Assembly: GCA_050943075.1 (NCBI GenBank)
Contig: JBMNOM010000003.1
Location: forward strand, 1 to 41,328
Source of the DNA: CAJKWP01 sp050943075
Lineage (GTDB): Bacteria; Bacillota; Clostridia; Christensenellales; UBA1242
Direction of reading: 5' to 3'
Length of the DNA stretch: 41,328 nucleotides
Below are positions 8,381-16,814 of the stretch, piece by piece. The notes beneath the pieces were generated by a model. The model had not been told where the DNA came from and ran no database searches. It saw only the letters and a list, made by a program, of their open reading frames with translations. How positions within the stretch are numbered: the stretch's first letter is position 1; every line of letters begins with the position of its first letter. The position numbers and the translations under genes were made by a program.

Positions 8381-9712
8381 GTGAAAAGAAGAAAGATTTT
8401 AAAAAATAATAAGATGAAATTAAGAGCCTGTGAAAATAAAATAGGCTCTAATTTTGTTTCTATTTCTCCAGAAGAAAGAGAACTTTTTTTAAAACGCCAA
8501 CAACAAAAAAGTGAAAATCAAAAAAAGCAACTTGGTGATGCAGAACAAGTTGTTGCCAAACAAAAAAGCAAAAAAAGCAAAATAACAAAACTTTTAACAC
8601 TTTTAATTAACATTGTTATTGTTGCTGTGATTTTGGTCGTGCAATTAAAAAGCGAAGGCATTGTTTCTGTTTCAGATTTGTTGCAAAACAAAATTCACTA
8701 TGGCTTTTTGGTTTTAACATTAGTTTTTTATGTTTTCTTTATGTTTTTAAAAGCTTTCCGTTTCAACCTTTTAATTAAAAATTCCCCACACAAGCGTTCA
8801 AGGCCATTTTTAAGTTATAAACTTGCCGCTTTGGGAAAATATTACGATGCCATAACTCCAATGGCAACAGGTGAGCAACCTTTCCAAATTTTCTATTTAA
8901 ATAAACGCGGAATGGACGCCTCAACAGCCATAAGCGTGCCAATTGCAAAATACATCCTTTCGCAATTTGCGTGGATGGCAATCAGTTTGTTTGCTGTTAT
9001 TTACTCACTTGCTTTTGACACCTTGCGTGACTCACGCGTTGTGCTTGTTATTGCTCTTGTTTCATTTGCTTTAAACTCTTTACTTGTGGGAACAGTGTTA
9101 ATTGCTTCTTTCAGCAAAAAAGTTGGTAAAATTGCAGTTGCGCGTGTTTTAAAGTTTTTGGAAAAAATTAAAATTGTTAAAAACTATGAAAAGCAATATG
9201 CAAAAGTGATTAAAATAATTGATGAATATCAACAAGCGCTTAAAAACTACATTAAAAACTTGCCAGTTTTATTTTTCACTTTCTTTTTGTCTGTGTTCAC
9301 AAGTTTTATAAACTATTCAATTTTGTTCTTCATTTACGGCACACTTGTTAGGTTTGACCCATCGCTTTACTGGGAAATTATTGTTAAAGCAATTATGATT
9401 GACATAGCGTCTGGTTTAATTCCTTTGCCAGGTGGAACAGGTATGAGCGAAATTTCGTTCTCTGTGTTGTTTGCATCAATCTTCACAAGCGGAACACTTT
9501 TTTGGGCAATCATTTTGTGGAGGTTCATTAACTTCTATGGCATGATTTTGCAAGGGTTTGGAATAATTATTTACGACTATTTTGTTGGCAACAAAAAATA
9601 TGAATGGCAAAAGAAAAAATGGGAACTTGAAGCGGAAAGCATTGAATTTAGGAACAAACGTCTTGAAGAATACCGCTTAAAGAAAAGAAGAAGCAAAAAT
9701 AAAAGCGTTTAA
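8381..9712 (+). CDS. Lysylphosphatidylglycerol synthase-like/UPF0104 membrane protein
   Basis: A polytopic membrane protein of the COG0392 family, which includes the flippase half of MprF and AglD/YbhN-type proteins. Hydrophobic segments lie near residues 70-88, 107-125, 183-212, 219-243, 295-321, 330-346 and 370-398. The family motifs are ITPMATGEQPFQIFYLNKRG near 158-177 and the hallmark LPGGTGMSE near 349-356. There is no aminoacyltransferase domain, so it is not a full MprF; lipid or glycolipid translocation is the likeliest role. The first about 65 residues are a charged Lys/Gln-rich cytoplasmic tail. The GTG at 8381 is the longest start; an ATG at 8414 is an alternative and neither has a good ribosome site. 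Confidence 0.75.
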   Translation: MKRRKILKNNKMKLRACENKIGSNFVSISPEERELFLKRQQQKSENQKKQLGDAEQVVAKQKSKKSKITKLLTLLINIVIVAVILVVQLKSEGIVSVSDLLQNKIHYGFLVLTLVFYVFFMFLKAFRFNLLIKNSPHKRSRPFLSYKLAALGKYYDAITPMATGEQPFQIFYLNKRGMDASTAISVPIAKYILSQFAWMAISLFAVIYSLAFDTLRDSRVVLVIALVSFALNSLLVGTVLIASFSKKVGKIAVARVLKFLEKIKIVKNYEKQYAKVIKIIDEYQQALKNYIKNLPVLFFTFFLSVFTSFINYSILFFIYGTLVRFDPSLYWEIIVKAIMIDIASGLIPLPGGTGMSEISFSVLFASIFTSGTLFWAIILWRFINFYGMILQGFGIIIYDYFVGNKKYEWQKKKWELEAESIEFRNKRLEEYRLKKRRSKNKSV

Positions 9713-9746
9713 AACACTGTATGAAAGAAAATGCAGTGTTTTTTTG
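9711..9746 (+). terminator. Rho-independent terminator
   Basis: AAAACACTG at 9711-9719 pairs with CAGTGTTTT at 9734-9742 and is followed by a T run. It closes the unit that starts at 6567. The rest of the gap to 9939 is AT-rich and holds only the promoter of the next gene: an extended -10 with TATACT at 9908-9913. Confidence 0.8.
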
Positions 9747-9938
9747 TTTGGTTTAATAAAAGAATTTATTATTATTTTTGTTTATAATAATTTCATTTTT
9801 AATATATTGTTGTTTATATAAAATAAATTTTTAAAAAGAAAACTGAATTTAACAAAAAACGAGCATCTTCAACAAACTTTTGTGCCGCTGTATTTTTTTT
9901 GCTTTGTTATACTTGTTTTGTAAATATAGGAGCACATT

Positions 9939-11096
9939 ATGAACATTAAAGACGAGTATTTTTCAAGAATTATATACCAAAAAAACGCTGTTGAAAATTT
10001 AAGTGGCATACTTAAGGCTGATTTTCAAAGCAAAAAAGTTTTTTTTATTTCCTCAAAAACTGCCTACCAAAAGTTTGGCACAGCAGTTGCGAATGAATTT
10101 AACCGCGCAGGGTGTGAGTTTATTTTTAAGTTTTTTGATGGAAATGAAGACAAACAACAAATTGAAGCCGCGGTAAAAGAAGGAGAAAATTACAAAATTG
10201 TGGTTTCACTTGGTGGTGGCAGTGTGATTGACACAGGCAAATTTTTGGCAAAAACATTAAACGCGCCCCACATTGTAATTGTGTCAAACCCAACCACAAC
10301 AGCGGCATTTTCAAACTTTTGCTTTGTTAACGATAAAAATGTCATCAAAAAAATTGATTGCAACTATGCCCATAAAATTTTAATTGATGAAGTGATGATT
10401 TTAAAAGCATCAAGCCAAAGTGTGAATGGCGCAAAAGAATTTTTGCTTTCTTTTTGGGAAGTGTATTTTAATTTGCAAGTTTCAAGCCTTTTGTTTGGCG
10501 AAAAAAAACAAATAAGTGGGCTTTTAATGGTTTTGGCAAAATTGCAAGACAACAATTTATATTCAAATGAAAACCAAGGGCTTTTGGTGATGGATATGTT
10601 AATTGACTTGGGGTTTTACTTAAAAGACATAAACACACCTTATCAAACTGCACTTTCACTTGCATTAATGCTTAAAAACTCTGGTGCAATTGTGGCGCAT
10701 TTTGGCAAACTTTGTTTGGTCAGCGCAAGTATGTTGTTATCAAGTTATAAAAAGTTTTTTTCACTTAAAAAACTTGATACATATTCATTTTTAAATTTTG
10801 AATCACTTGCTTCGTCATTAAAAATTTTAAACATTGATGCGCAAAGCGTCACATTTAATGAAGTGAAAAGTGTTAGGAATAACAAACAGCTTTTTTTAAA
10901 ATTAAATGCCATAAGAAACCAAGTTCTAGCTTTAATTGAAAAATGTGAAAATGAAATTGAAAGCAATCAAAACCAAAAAATTAAAACTTTTTTTGACATT
11001 AAAAAATGCCTTTCTGTGTTTGAAGTTTTGCCTTATGTTCAAAACTGCAGTCCATTAACAAATGTGCTTTCCAGCACTGGGCTTATAGTTTCTTAA
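9939..11096 (+). CDS. Divergent iron-ADH/glycerol-1-phosphate dehydrogenase-like protein
   Basis: The N-terminal Rossmann-like half shows the family dinucleotide motif IVVSLGGGSVIDTGKFLA near residues 87-104 and the following NPTTTAAFSN stretch, both typical of the iron-containing alcohol dehydrogenase/glycerol dehydrogenase superfamily. The C-terminal half is all-helical as expected but poorly conserved. Where family members have the metal-binding Asp, I see NGAKEFLLSFWE. The first His may be kept in IVAHFGK, but the second His region reads VSASMLLSS. Metal binding is therefore doubtful. A TAGGAGC ribosome site precedes the ATG. The substrate cannot be given. Confidence 0.65.
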   Translation: MNIKDEYFSRIIYQKNAVENLSGILKADFQSKKVFFISSKTAYQKFGTAVANEFNRAGCEFIFKFFDGNEDKQQIEAAVKEGENYKIVVSLGGGSVIDTGKFLAKTLNAPHIVIVSNPTTTAAFSNFCFVNDKNVIKKIDCNYAHKILIDEVMILKASSQSVNGAKEFLLSFWEVYFNLQVSSLLFGEKKQISGLLMVLAKLQDNNLYSNENQGLLVMDMLIDLGFYLKDINTPYQTALSLALMLKNSGAIVAHFGKLCLVSASMLLSSYKKFFSLKKLDTYSFLNFESLASSLKILNIDAQSVTFNEVKSVRNNKQLFLKLNAIRNQVLALIEKCENEIESNQNQKIKTFFDIKKCLSVFEVLPYVQNCSPLTNVLSSTGLIVS

Positions 11097-11117
11097 AAAC
11101 TTGGCAATAATGTTTTT

Positions 11118-11582
11118 ATGAAAAAAATTTTGTCTTTTCTTTTTATTGTTGTTTTGCTTGGTTTTGCTTTTAAACAAACACCAAAGAGTGTAAATATGTT
11201 TTCTTTTTTTACTGGCGATAATGTGGAATTTTACTGTCTTTCAAACGTAAATGTTGATTTGCCAAATTATATTGGCACAATTAACAACGGAAAGTTTTTA
11301 ATTGTGAAAACAAGTGCAAACCTTTCAAAAATTGTTTATAAAAAACTGAAAAGTGTGCAAGGTATTGCAATTTCCACAGAGAAAACATCAGGCCAAATTT
11401 TGCAGCACTTTAATGTGCTTGTTTCCCACACTGAAGTTGTTGAAAACCAAACACACATTTTTGGTTTTTCTGCTTGTTTTGACACCTTTGTTTTTTTGAA
11501 GGGAAAAAAAATTAATGTGCACATTGTGGAACAAAATGGCAAAACAATTTTTGCAACTCCAGTAATTTACACAAGTTATTAA
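11118..11582 (+). CDS. Secreted protein, possibly YwmB-like
   Basis: 154 residues with an N-terminal signal peptide or anchor (MKKILSFLFIVVLLGFAF). The end KINVHIVEQNGKTIFATPVIYTSY resembles the 'K-(V/I)-N-x-Q-(V/I)-A ... T-x-GTP-x-I-x-x-(E)Y' ending of YwmB-family sporulation proteins, and the SVQGIAIS region also fits loosely. YwmB genes usually stand near spoIID and spoIIQ, and the next gene here is SpoIIQ-like, which strengthens the idea. Similarity is weak and I hold it as tentative. No convincing Shine-Dalgarno is visible before the ATG. Confidence 0.45.
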   Translation: MKKILSFLFIVVLLGFAFKQTPKSVNMFSFFTGDNVEFYCLSNVNVDLPNYIGTINNGKFLIVKTSANLSKIVYKKLKSVQGIAISTEKTSGQILQHFNVLVSHTEVVENQTHIFGFSACFDTFVFLKGKKINVHIVEQNGKTIFATPVIYTSY

Positions 11583-11638
11583 AAAATTTATGTTTAAACT
11601 TTTCGCCTTTTGGCAATATTTATTGCAGGAGGTTAAAA

Positions 11639-12202
11639 ATGGTTAAAAACAGAATGAAAAGATTTTTCAAAAAATATGGCTATTACTTTGTTGGGGCGCT
11701 TCTTTTAGTGGCAATTGGAATTACAACAGCTTATGCAAGCCTTGGTGGAAAAAGTGGCAGTGGTGTAATTGATGTTGGCACAGAGCCGTTGACATTTCGC
11801 TTGCCAATGAATAACGCAGTTGTTTTGAAAGAATACACAGAAGATCACATTTTCAATTCAACTTTAAATCAATACAGAACACACAGGGCATACAGCATAA
11901 CAAGTGAAGACTTAAAAGTTTTTGCAGTTGCACGTGGAACTGTGACAGAAATTGGCAAAAGTTTTGAACTTGGCAATTACATCGTCATCACTCATGAAAA
12001 CGGGCTTAAAAGTTTTTATGCTTCCATGGCAGATGATGTTTTGGTGAGTGCAAACTCACAAGTTGAAAAAGGCCAAGCACTTGGCTTTGCCGCAAACACC
12101 GCAGAAAATTTTAGCCGTGATGGAAATCATTTATTGTTTCAAATGTATAAACAAAACGAACTCATTAATCCAGCAACCTATTTAAACTTTTCAGATAAAT
12201 AA
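11639..12202 (+). CDS. SpoIIQ-like membrane-anchored M23 (LytM) protein with degenerate zinc site
   Basis: 187 residues: a short cytoplasmic start, one membrane helix near residues 14-34, then an extracellular LytM domain. The segment VVLKEYTEDHIFNSTLNQYRTH closely resembles the SpoIIQ signature (EYS-x-x-x-x-YN-x-TL-x-QW-x-TH). In M23 peptidases zinc is held by H-x3-D and the second His of H-x-H. Here these read His82...Ser86 and His164-Leu-Leu166, so two of three ligands are gone and peptidase activity is unlikely. SpoIIQ is the mother-cell/forespore channel partner of SpoIIIAH; whether this organism sporulates is not shown by the window. An excellent GGAGG ribosome site precedes the ATG. 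Confidence 0.7.
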   Translation: MVKNRMKRFFKKYGYYFVGALLLVAIGITTAYASLGGKSGSGVIDVGTEPLTFRLPMNNAVVLKEYTEDHIFNSTLNQYRTHRAYSITSEDLKVFAVARGTVTEIGKSFELGNYIVITHENGLKSFYASMADDVLVSANSQVEKGQALGFAANTAENFSRDGNHLLFQMYKQNELINPATYLNFSDK

Positions 12203-12216
12203 TTTTTCCCCTTTTT

Positions 12217-12250
12217 AAAAAACAGCCAAGATTTCTCTTGGCTGTTTTTT
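12217..12250. terminator. Bidirectional terminator between convergent genes
   Basis: AAAAAACAGCCAAGA at 12217-12231 pairs almost perfectly with TCTTGGCTGTTTTTT at 12236-12250, with a 4-base loop. The A run and T run make it usable from both strands, ending the SpoIIQ-like gene (plus) and the CBS gene (minus). Confidence 0.9.
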
Positions 12251-12324
12251 ATTTCTTATTAAATTTAGTCATTTTGCTTTAATTTATTTATTTTTATGTG
12301 TTTTAATTATTTTTGTAATCAATT

Positions 12325-13053
12325 TTAATAATTATCCAAAATATTGTTCATTTCCATAACGTTTGTTGTTGTGATGATTCCCAAAGGTGCTTCGTTCATC
12401 GAGCCTGTTTTAGTGATTAACACTGCAAGCAATTTGGCATTGTGATTGAAAAGTGAAAGCACTTGTTCAACTGTGGCATCTGCCGCCACAACCTCATATT
12501 GTTTGAAAGGTGAGGTTGTCACCAACACTTCACAAATAAGTGTGTTTTTCATAAAGTCGTCAACATCTTTTTTTGCTTTAACTTCTTTTCCAATTCGTTC
12601 AAAAATCTTTTGGCCGTTTGCAATGCCAATTAATGTGCCGTCTTTGTAAATTGGAATGTTGCTGTAAGAATATTCTGCCATAAGGCGCGCAACATTTGCC
12701 AAACTAACGTTGTATTCCACTGTCAAAACACTTTCTTTGCAAATTGTTGTCAAAGCGTTTGGTGGAGTGGTGATAAGGCGGGCAATTTTTTCAATTTTTT
12801 CAACAACTTCAATGTGTGGCTCGGCAATAATAAAGTCGTCGTTGCTTTTGTGAACAATAGCATTTCTAAGCCTGCCAAAGTCAATAAGGTCGTCTTCATA
12901 TTTTCTAACAACATGATTTTCGTTAACCGAATTTCTAATAAGTTCTGCAAAACTCATGCTTCTTTTTTGGTTGTAAAGTGCTCGCAAACCGCTGTCAATT
13001 TGGTTGTATGCATTGATGAATCTTCTTGCATTTGTGGACGAGGATGGTGTCAT
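12325..13053 (-). CDS. HEPN-like domain fused to a CBS domain pair
   Basis: 242 residues. The N-terminal about 95 residues are helical and contain FGRLRNAIVHKS, i.e. R63-x4-H68, the hallmark of HEPN domains, preceded by a helix with conserved acidic residues. Two CBS motifs follow, near 105-155 (SNIPIYKDGTLIGIANGQKI) and 185-240 (LLAVLITKTG, then PLGIITTTNVMEM), which normally bind adenine nucleotides. A nucleotide-sensing CBS pair controlling a HEPN-like domain is plausible; RNase activity is not proven. An AAGGAGC ribosome site and TATAAT lie upstream on the minus strand. The gene stands alone. Confidence 0.7.
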   Translation of the reverse strand: MTPSSSTNARRFINAYNQIDSGLRALYNQKRSMSFAELIRNSVNENHVVRKYEDDLIDFGRLRNAIVHKSNDDFIIAEPHIEVVEKIEKIARLITTPPNALTTICKESVLTVEYNVSLANVARLMAEYSYSNIPIYKDGTLIGIANGQKIFERIGKEVKAKKDVDDFMKNTLICEVLVTTSPFKQYEVVAADATVEQVLSLFNHNAKLLAVLITKTGSMNEAPLGIITTTNVMEMNNILDNY

Positions 13054-13205
13054 GGAAGCTCCTTTTATTTTTCTTTCATAATTTATTATAACAAATTTTT
13101 AATGAAAAAGTTTATTTTAACGCGCTTTTTACTTTAATTTTCAAAAAAATCTTTCAAAATGCGCGTTTTGTTTGGTTTTTGAAAAGTTTTAATTTCAAAA
13201 TTGTG

Positions 13206-13234
13206 TTGATTATTTTTTTTGTTTTATATATAAT
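13206..13234 (+). promoter_or_regulatory. Promoter of the SRP RNA gene
   Basis: TTGATT at 13206-13211, exactly 17 bases, and consensus TATAAT at 13229-13234, placing the start near 13241, where the SRP RNA 5' helix begins. Confidence 0.8.
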
Positions 13235-13240
13235 ACTTTA

Positions 13241-13517
13241 AACCGTGCTGAATGGGGAGTTAGTGGTTCCCTGTACCTGCAATCCACTATAGGCAGGATT
13301 GAACGGCTTACCGAGGTTTAATTTTTAAACTGAGTGTTTTTTAACTTGAGCTGTGAAGTTAAGGTCTTATAGATGTGCATGCTGTGAACCATGCCAGGGC
13401 CTGACGGCAGCAACATTAAGCGGACTGTTGCACATGCCATAAGAGTGCTTTGATGGAGCTTTAAGTTAACCGACACCTTTTTAAAAATTTTATCAAAGAA
13501 GCCTGCACGGTTTTTTT
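13241..13517 (+). ncRNA. ffs: Signal recognition particle RNA, large Bacillus/Clostridium type
   Basis: RNA core of the SRP, which binds Ffh and targets membrane and secreted proteins. The ends pair (CCGTGC at 13243-13248 with GCACGG at 13505-13510), followed by a T run that acts as terminator. The 5' part (about 13250-13320) has the two-hairpin Alu-type domain. The Ffh-binding domain is near 13382-13435: GTGAACC, then GCCAGGGCCTGACGGCAGC. About 270 bases matches the scRNA of B. subtilis rather than the short 4.5S form of proteobacteria. Confidence 0.93.
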
Positions 13518-13561
13518 ATGCTTTTTTTATGGTGTAATAGTATATTTAATTTATAATATAC

Positions 13562-13590
13562 TTTACTTAAAACTCATAATTTGCTATTAT
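13562..13590 (+). promoter_or_regulatory. Promoter of the ileS operon
   Basis: TTTACT at 13562-13567, 17 bases, TATTAT at 13585-13590 with an extended TGC. The leader is about 80 bases. I looked for a T-box (specifier hairpin and antiterminator GGTGG sequence) and found none. Confidence 0.5.
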
Positions 13591-13676
13591 TAGTTGTATT
13601 TTATTCAAACTATTTTTATTAAGTTTTAATCAAACTTATAAAAGTGGTTATTTTTTAACTTATTTAGGAGAACAGT

Positions 13677-16600
13677 ATGAAAAAAGAAAATGGAATGCCA
13701 AATTTTGTGAAAAACGAAGAGGAAATTTTAGCGTTTTGGCAAGAAAACCAAATTTTTAATAAACTTAGAGCAAAAAATGAAAACACTGGAAATCGTTTCA
13801 GATTTTTGGATGGTCCAATTACAGCCAACAACAAAATGGGCGTTCACCATGCTTGGAACAGAAGCTTGAAAGACTTTATGCACAGATATAAAGCAATGAA
13901 TGGTTTTTCTGCTCAATATCAAAATGGTTTTGATGCACAAGGCCTTTGGGTTGAAGTTGAAGTTGAAAAAGAACTTGGGCTTAAAGACAAAACCGACATT
14001 GAAAAATTGGGGCTTGCTCGTTTTACAGAAAGCTGCGTTAACCGTGTTGACAAATATTCCAAAATAATCACAGAGCAATCCAAACGTCTTGGACAATGGA
14101 TGGACTGGGATAATTCATACTACACAAATTCCGACAACAACATCACATCAATTTGGCACTTTTTGAAAGTGTGTGAAGAACGTGGTTGGCTTGTGCAAAA
14201 ATATCGTCCAATGCCATGGTGTCCACATTGTGGAACAAGTTTGTCTGAACACGAACTTGCAGACAGCTATCTTGACATGGAACACGACGCATTGTTTGTT
14301 AAAATGCCAATTAAAGGCACAGATGAAGAAATTTTGGTTTGGACAACAACTCCATGGACATTGCCAGCCAACGTTGCTGTTGCTGTTCATCCAGAACTTG
14401 AATACAGCGTTTGCAAAGTGAAATCAACTGACAAAAAACTTATTGTTGCTTCAAGCTTAATTAAAGTTTTGAAAGGCGACCTTGTTGAAGTTGTTAAAAC
14501 TTTAAAAGGGCAAGACCTTGTTGGTAAAGTGTATCAAACTTGTTTTCCAAATTTAGCAAAACAAAACTTCGACCACAAAATTGTTGCATGGGACATGGTT
14601 TCTGCTGAAGACGGTGCAGGAAGTGTTCACATTGCACCAGGATGCGGAGCAGAGGACTTTGAGCTTGGCTCTTCACTTGGGTTAGAAAGCATAATTCCAG
14701 TTGACGAACAAGGCATTTTCTTTAACGACTTTGGCATTTTTGCAGGCAAAAAAACATCAGAAGTTAACGACCTTGTTTTTGAAGAACTTAAGAAAAATGG
14801 CGTTCTTTACTACACACACAAACATCTTCACAGATACCCAATTTGCTGGAGATGTAAAACACCACTCATTTACAGATTAACAAAAGAATGGTATATCAAA
14901 GCGGACGAAATTCGTCCACAACTCATTGCGGCTTGTGACCAAGTTGAATGGCAACCAGAATTTTTGAAAAAGAGAATGGTGGATTGGCTTACAAACATGG
15001 GCGACTGGAACATTTCAAGAAAACGTTTTTATGGCTTACCACTTCCAATTTACATTTGTGACAATTGCGAAAAAAGAACAGTTGTTGGCTCAAGGGAAGA
15101 ACTTGAACGCTTGGCAGCCAACAAAGAAAAATATACCGCAATGCCAAGGCTTCACCGTCCATATATTGACGAAATTGAAATTAAATGCCCTCATTGCAAC
15201 CACAATGTGAAAAGAGTGAGTGAAGTTGGTGACTGCTGGCTTGACGCTGGTATTACACCTTTCAGCACAAAAAAATATTTCACAGACAAAGATTATTTTA
15301 ATAATAACTTCCCATCAGAAGTTGTGGTGGAAATGAAAGAGCAAATTAGGCTTTGGTTCTATGCAATTTTGTTTATGTCTGTCACACTTGAAGGCAAAGC
15401 ACCTTACGAAAAAGTGATTGGGTTTGCAATGCTTGTCAGTGAAGACGGCAGCAAATTCTCAAAATCTGGCAAAAACAACATTGCTCTTGATGACGCGGCA
15501 GCGCGCATTGGGGCGGACGTAATTAGATATATGTTTGCTTCCAATAATATGATTAACGACACGCGTTTTGGTTATGGCATTGGGGACGAAATTAGAAGAA
15601 AACTTTTGGGCCTTTGGAATGCTTATGTGTTCTTTAACACTTATGCACTTTTAGACAAACCAGAGCTTGAAGGCTTTGTGCCAGATGTTAAAACACTTGA
15701 TAATTCAGACCTTTGGTTGTTGTCAAGAACACGCGAGTTTGTGAAAAACGCAAGAGAAAGTTTTGACAACCACGTGTTCCATCAAGTGACAAAAGAATTT
15801 GAAGTTTTTGTTGACGATTTAACAAACTGGTATATTAGAATTAACAGAAAACGTTTCTGGAAGAGTGATGACGAAGCAGACAAGAAAAATGCTTACTATA
15901 CACTTTACACTTCAATTAAAACAGCAATTCAAGTAATTGCACCAATAACACCATATTTAAGTGAATATATTTGGCAAAATATGGTTAAAAATGGAATGGA
16001 GCCAGCAAGTGAAGAAAGCATTTTCCTTTCAAACTATCCACAAGTAGAGAACTTTGTGTTTGACGAGAAAATTTTAAGCCAAACAGCAGTTGTGCGTGAA
16101 GTTATCACTTTGGCTCAAAGACTTAGAAATGAATCTCAAATCAAAATTAAACAACCGCTTAAAAATCTTTACATCACAGCAAGTGTAGAAGACTTTGAAG
16201 CAATTAAAGCGTTTGAAAACACAATTAAAGACGAACTTAACATTAAAGAACTTGTTTTAGAAACAAATGCAAACAAATTTAACCAAAGTTATTTGACAAT
16301 AAACTTTAAAACAGCAGGCGCTGTGCTTAAAGGCAACGTGCAAGCATTAAGACAAGCCTTAATTGACATGCCACAAGACCAAATGGATGTTAAAGTGGAA
16401 CAATTTAATCAAGGTAAAGTGAGTTTTGAAGAATTTGGAGAACTTGACGCTAATTTGTTCATTTTAAACTTTAAACCAAAACAAGACTTCTTAATTGCAC
16501 ACGAAAACAACATCACACTTGTGCTTGACACAAGCATTGACGAGTCACTTATGCTTGAAGGGCTTTACAGAGAACTTGTGCGTCAAATTCAAGTTTTAAG

Positions 16601-16814
16601 AAAAGAAGCAGGTTTTAAAATTGAAGACAGAATTTTTGTTGGTTTTGAAACACAAAGCGAAAGTTTGAATGTTGTTATTAATCAATTTAAAGAAAAAATT
16701 ATGGCAGAAGCACTTATTAAAGATGTTCTCGCTGGTTTTGACGCAGAAATTTCACAAAGCGTTGCAGTGGGCGGAGAAGACATTACAATAAGTTTAAAAA
16801 GAGTTGAAAAATGA
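13677..16814 (+). CDS. ileS: Isoleucyl-tRNA synthetase
   Basis: Charges tRNA-Ile; 1045 residues. Class I signatures are present: the HIGH-box position reads MGVHHAWNRSLKD instead of the classical HIGH, and the KMSKS loop reads GSKFSKSGKNN. WTTTPWTLPAN marks the editing (CP1) domain, and zinc-type CxxC pairs occur (WCPHCG near residue 181, ICDNCE near 460, CPHCN near 504). The C-terminal anticodon-binding region is long. By its HHAW box and length it looks like the eukaryote-like/IleS2-type group, some members of which tolerate mupirocin, but resistance is not shown. An AGGAGA ribosome site precedes the ATG. It heads an operon with three overlapping or closely spaced genes. Confidence 0.95.
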   Translation: MKKENGMPNFVKNEEEILAFWQENQIFNKLRAKNENTGNRFRFLDGPITANNKMGVHHAWNRSLKDFMHRYKAMNGFSAQYQNGFDAQGLWVEVEVEKELGLKDKTDIEKLGLARFTESCVNRVDKYSKIITEQSKRLGQWMDWDNSYYTNSDNNITSIWHFLKVCEERGWLVQKYRPMPWCPHCGTSLSEHELADSYLDMEHDALFVKMPIKGTDEEILVWTTTPWTLPANVAVAVHPELEYSVCKVKSTDKKLIVASSLIKVLKGDLVEVVKTLKGQDLVGKVYQTCFPNLAKQNFDHKIVAWDMVSAEDGAGSVHIAPGCGAEDFELGSSLGLESIIPVDEQGIFFNDFGIFAGKKTSEVNDLVFEELKKNGVLYYTHKHLHRYPICWRCKTPLIYRLTKEWYIKADEIRPQLIAACDQVEWQPEFLKKRMVDWLTNMGDWNISRKRFYGLPLPIYICDNCEKRTVVGSREELERLAANKEKYTAMPRLHRPYIDEIEIKCPHCNHNVKRVSEVGDCWLDAGITPFSTKKYFTDKDYFNNNFPSEVVVEMKEQIRLWFYAILFMSVTLEGKAPYEKVIGFAMLVSEDGSKFSKSGKNNIALDDAAARIGADVIRYMFASNNMINDTRFGYGIGDEIRRKLLGLWNAYVFFNTYALLDKPELEGFVPDVKTLDNSDLWLLSRTREFVKNARESFDNHVFHQVTKEFEVFVDDLTNWYIRINRKRFWKSDDEADKKNAYYTLYTSIKTAIQVIAPITPYLSEYIWQNMVKNGMEPASEESIFLSNYPQVENFVFDEKILSQTAVVREVITLAQRLRNESQIKIKQPLKNLYITASVEDFEAIKAFENTIKDELNIKELVLETNANKFNQSYLTINFKTAGAVLKGNVQALRQALIDMPQDQMDVKVEQFNQGKVSFEEFGELDANLFILNFKPKQDFLIAHENNITLVLDTSIDESLMLEGLYRELVRQIQVLRKEAGFKIEDRIFVGFETQSESLNVVINQFKEKIMAEALIKDVLAGFDAEISQSVAVGGEDITISLKRVEK

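Noticed and set aside
13517..13676. T-box riboswitch before ileS
   Set aside because: No specifier hairpin, no GGTGG T-box sequence and no terminator/antiterminator pair in the short AT-rich leader.
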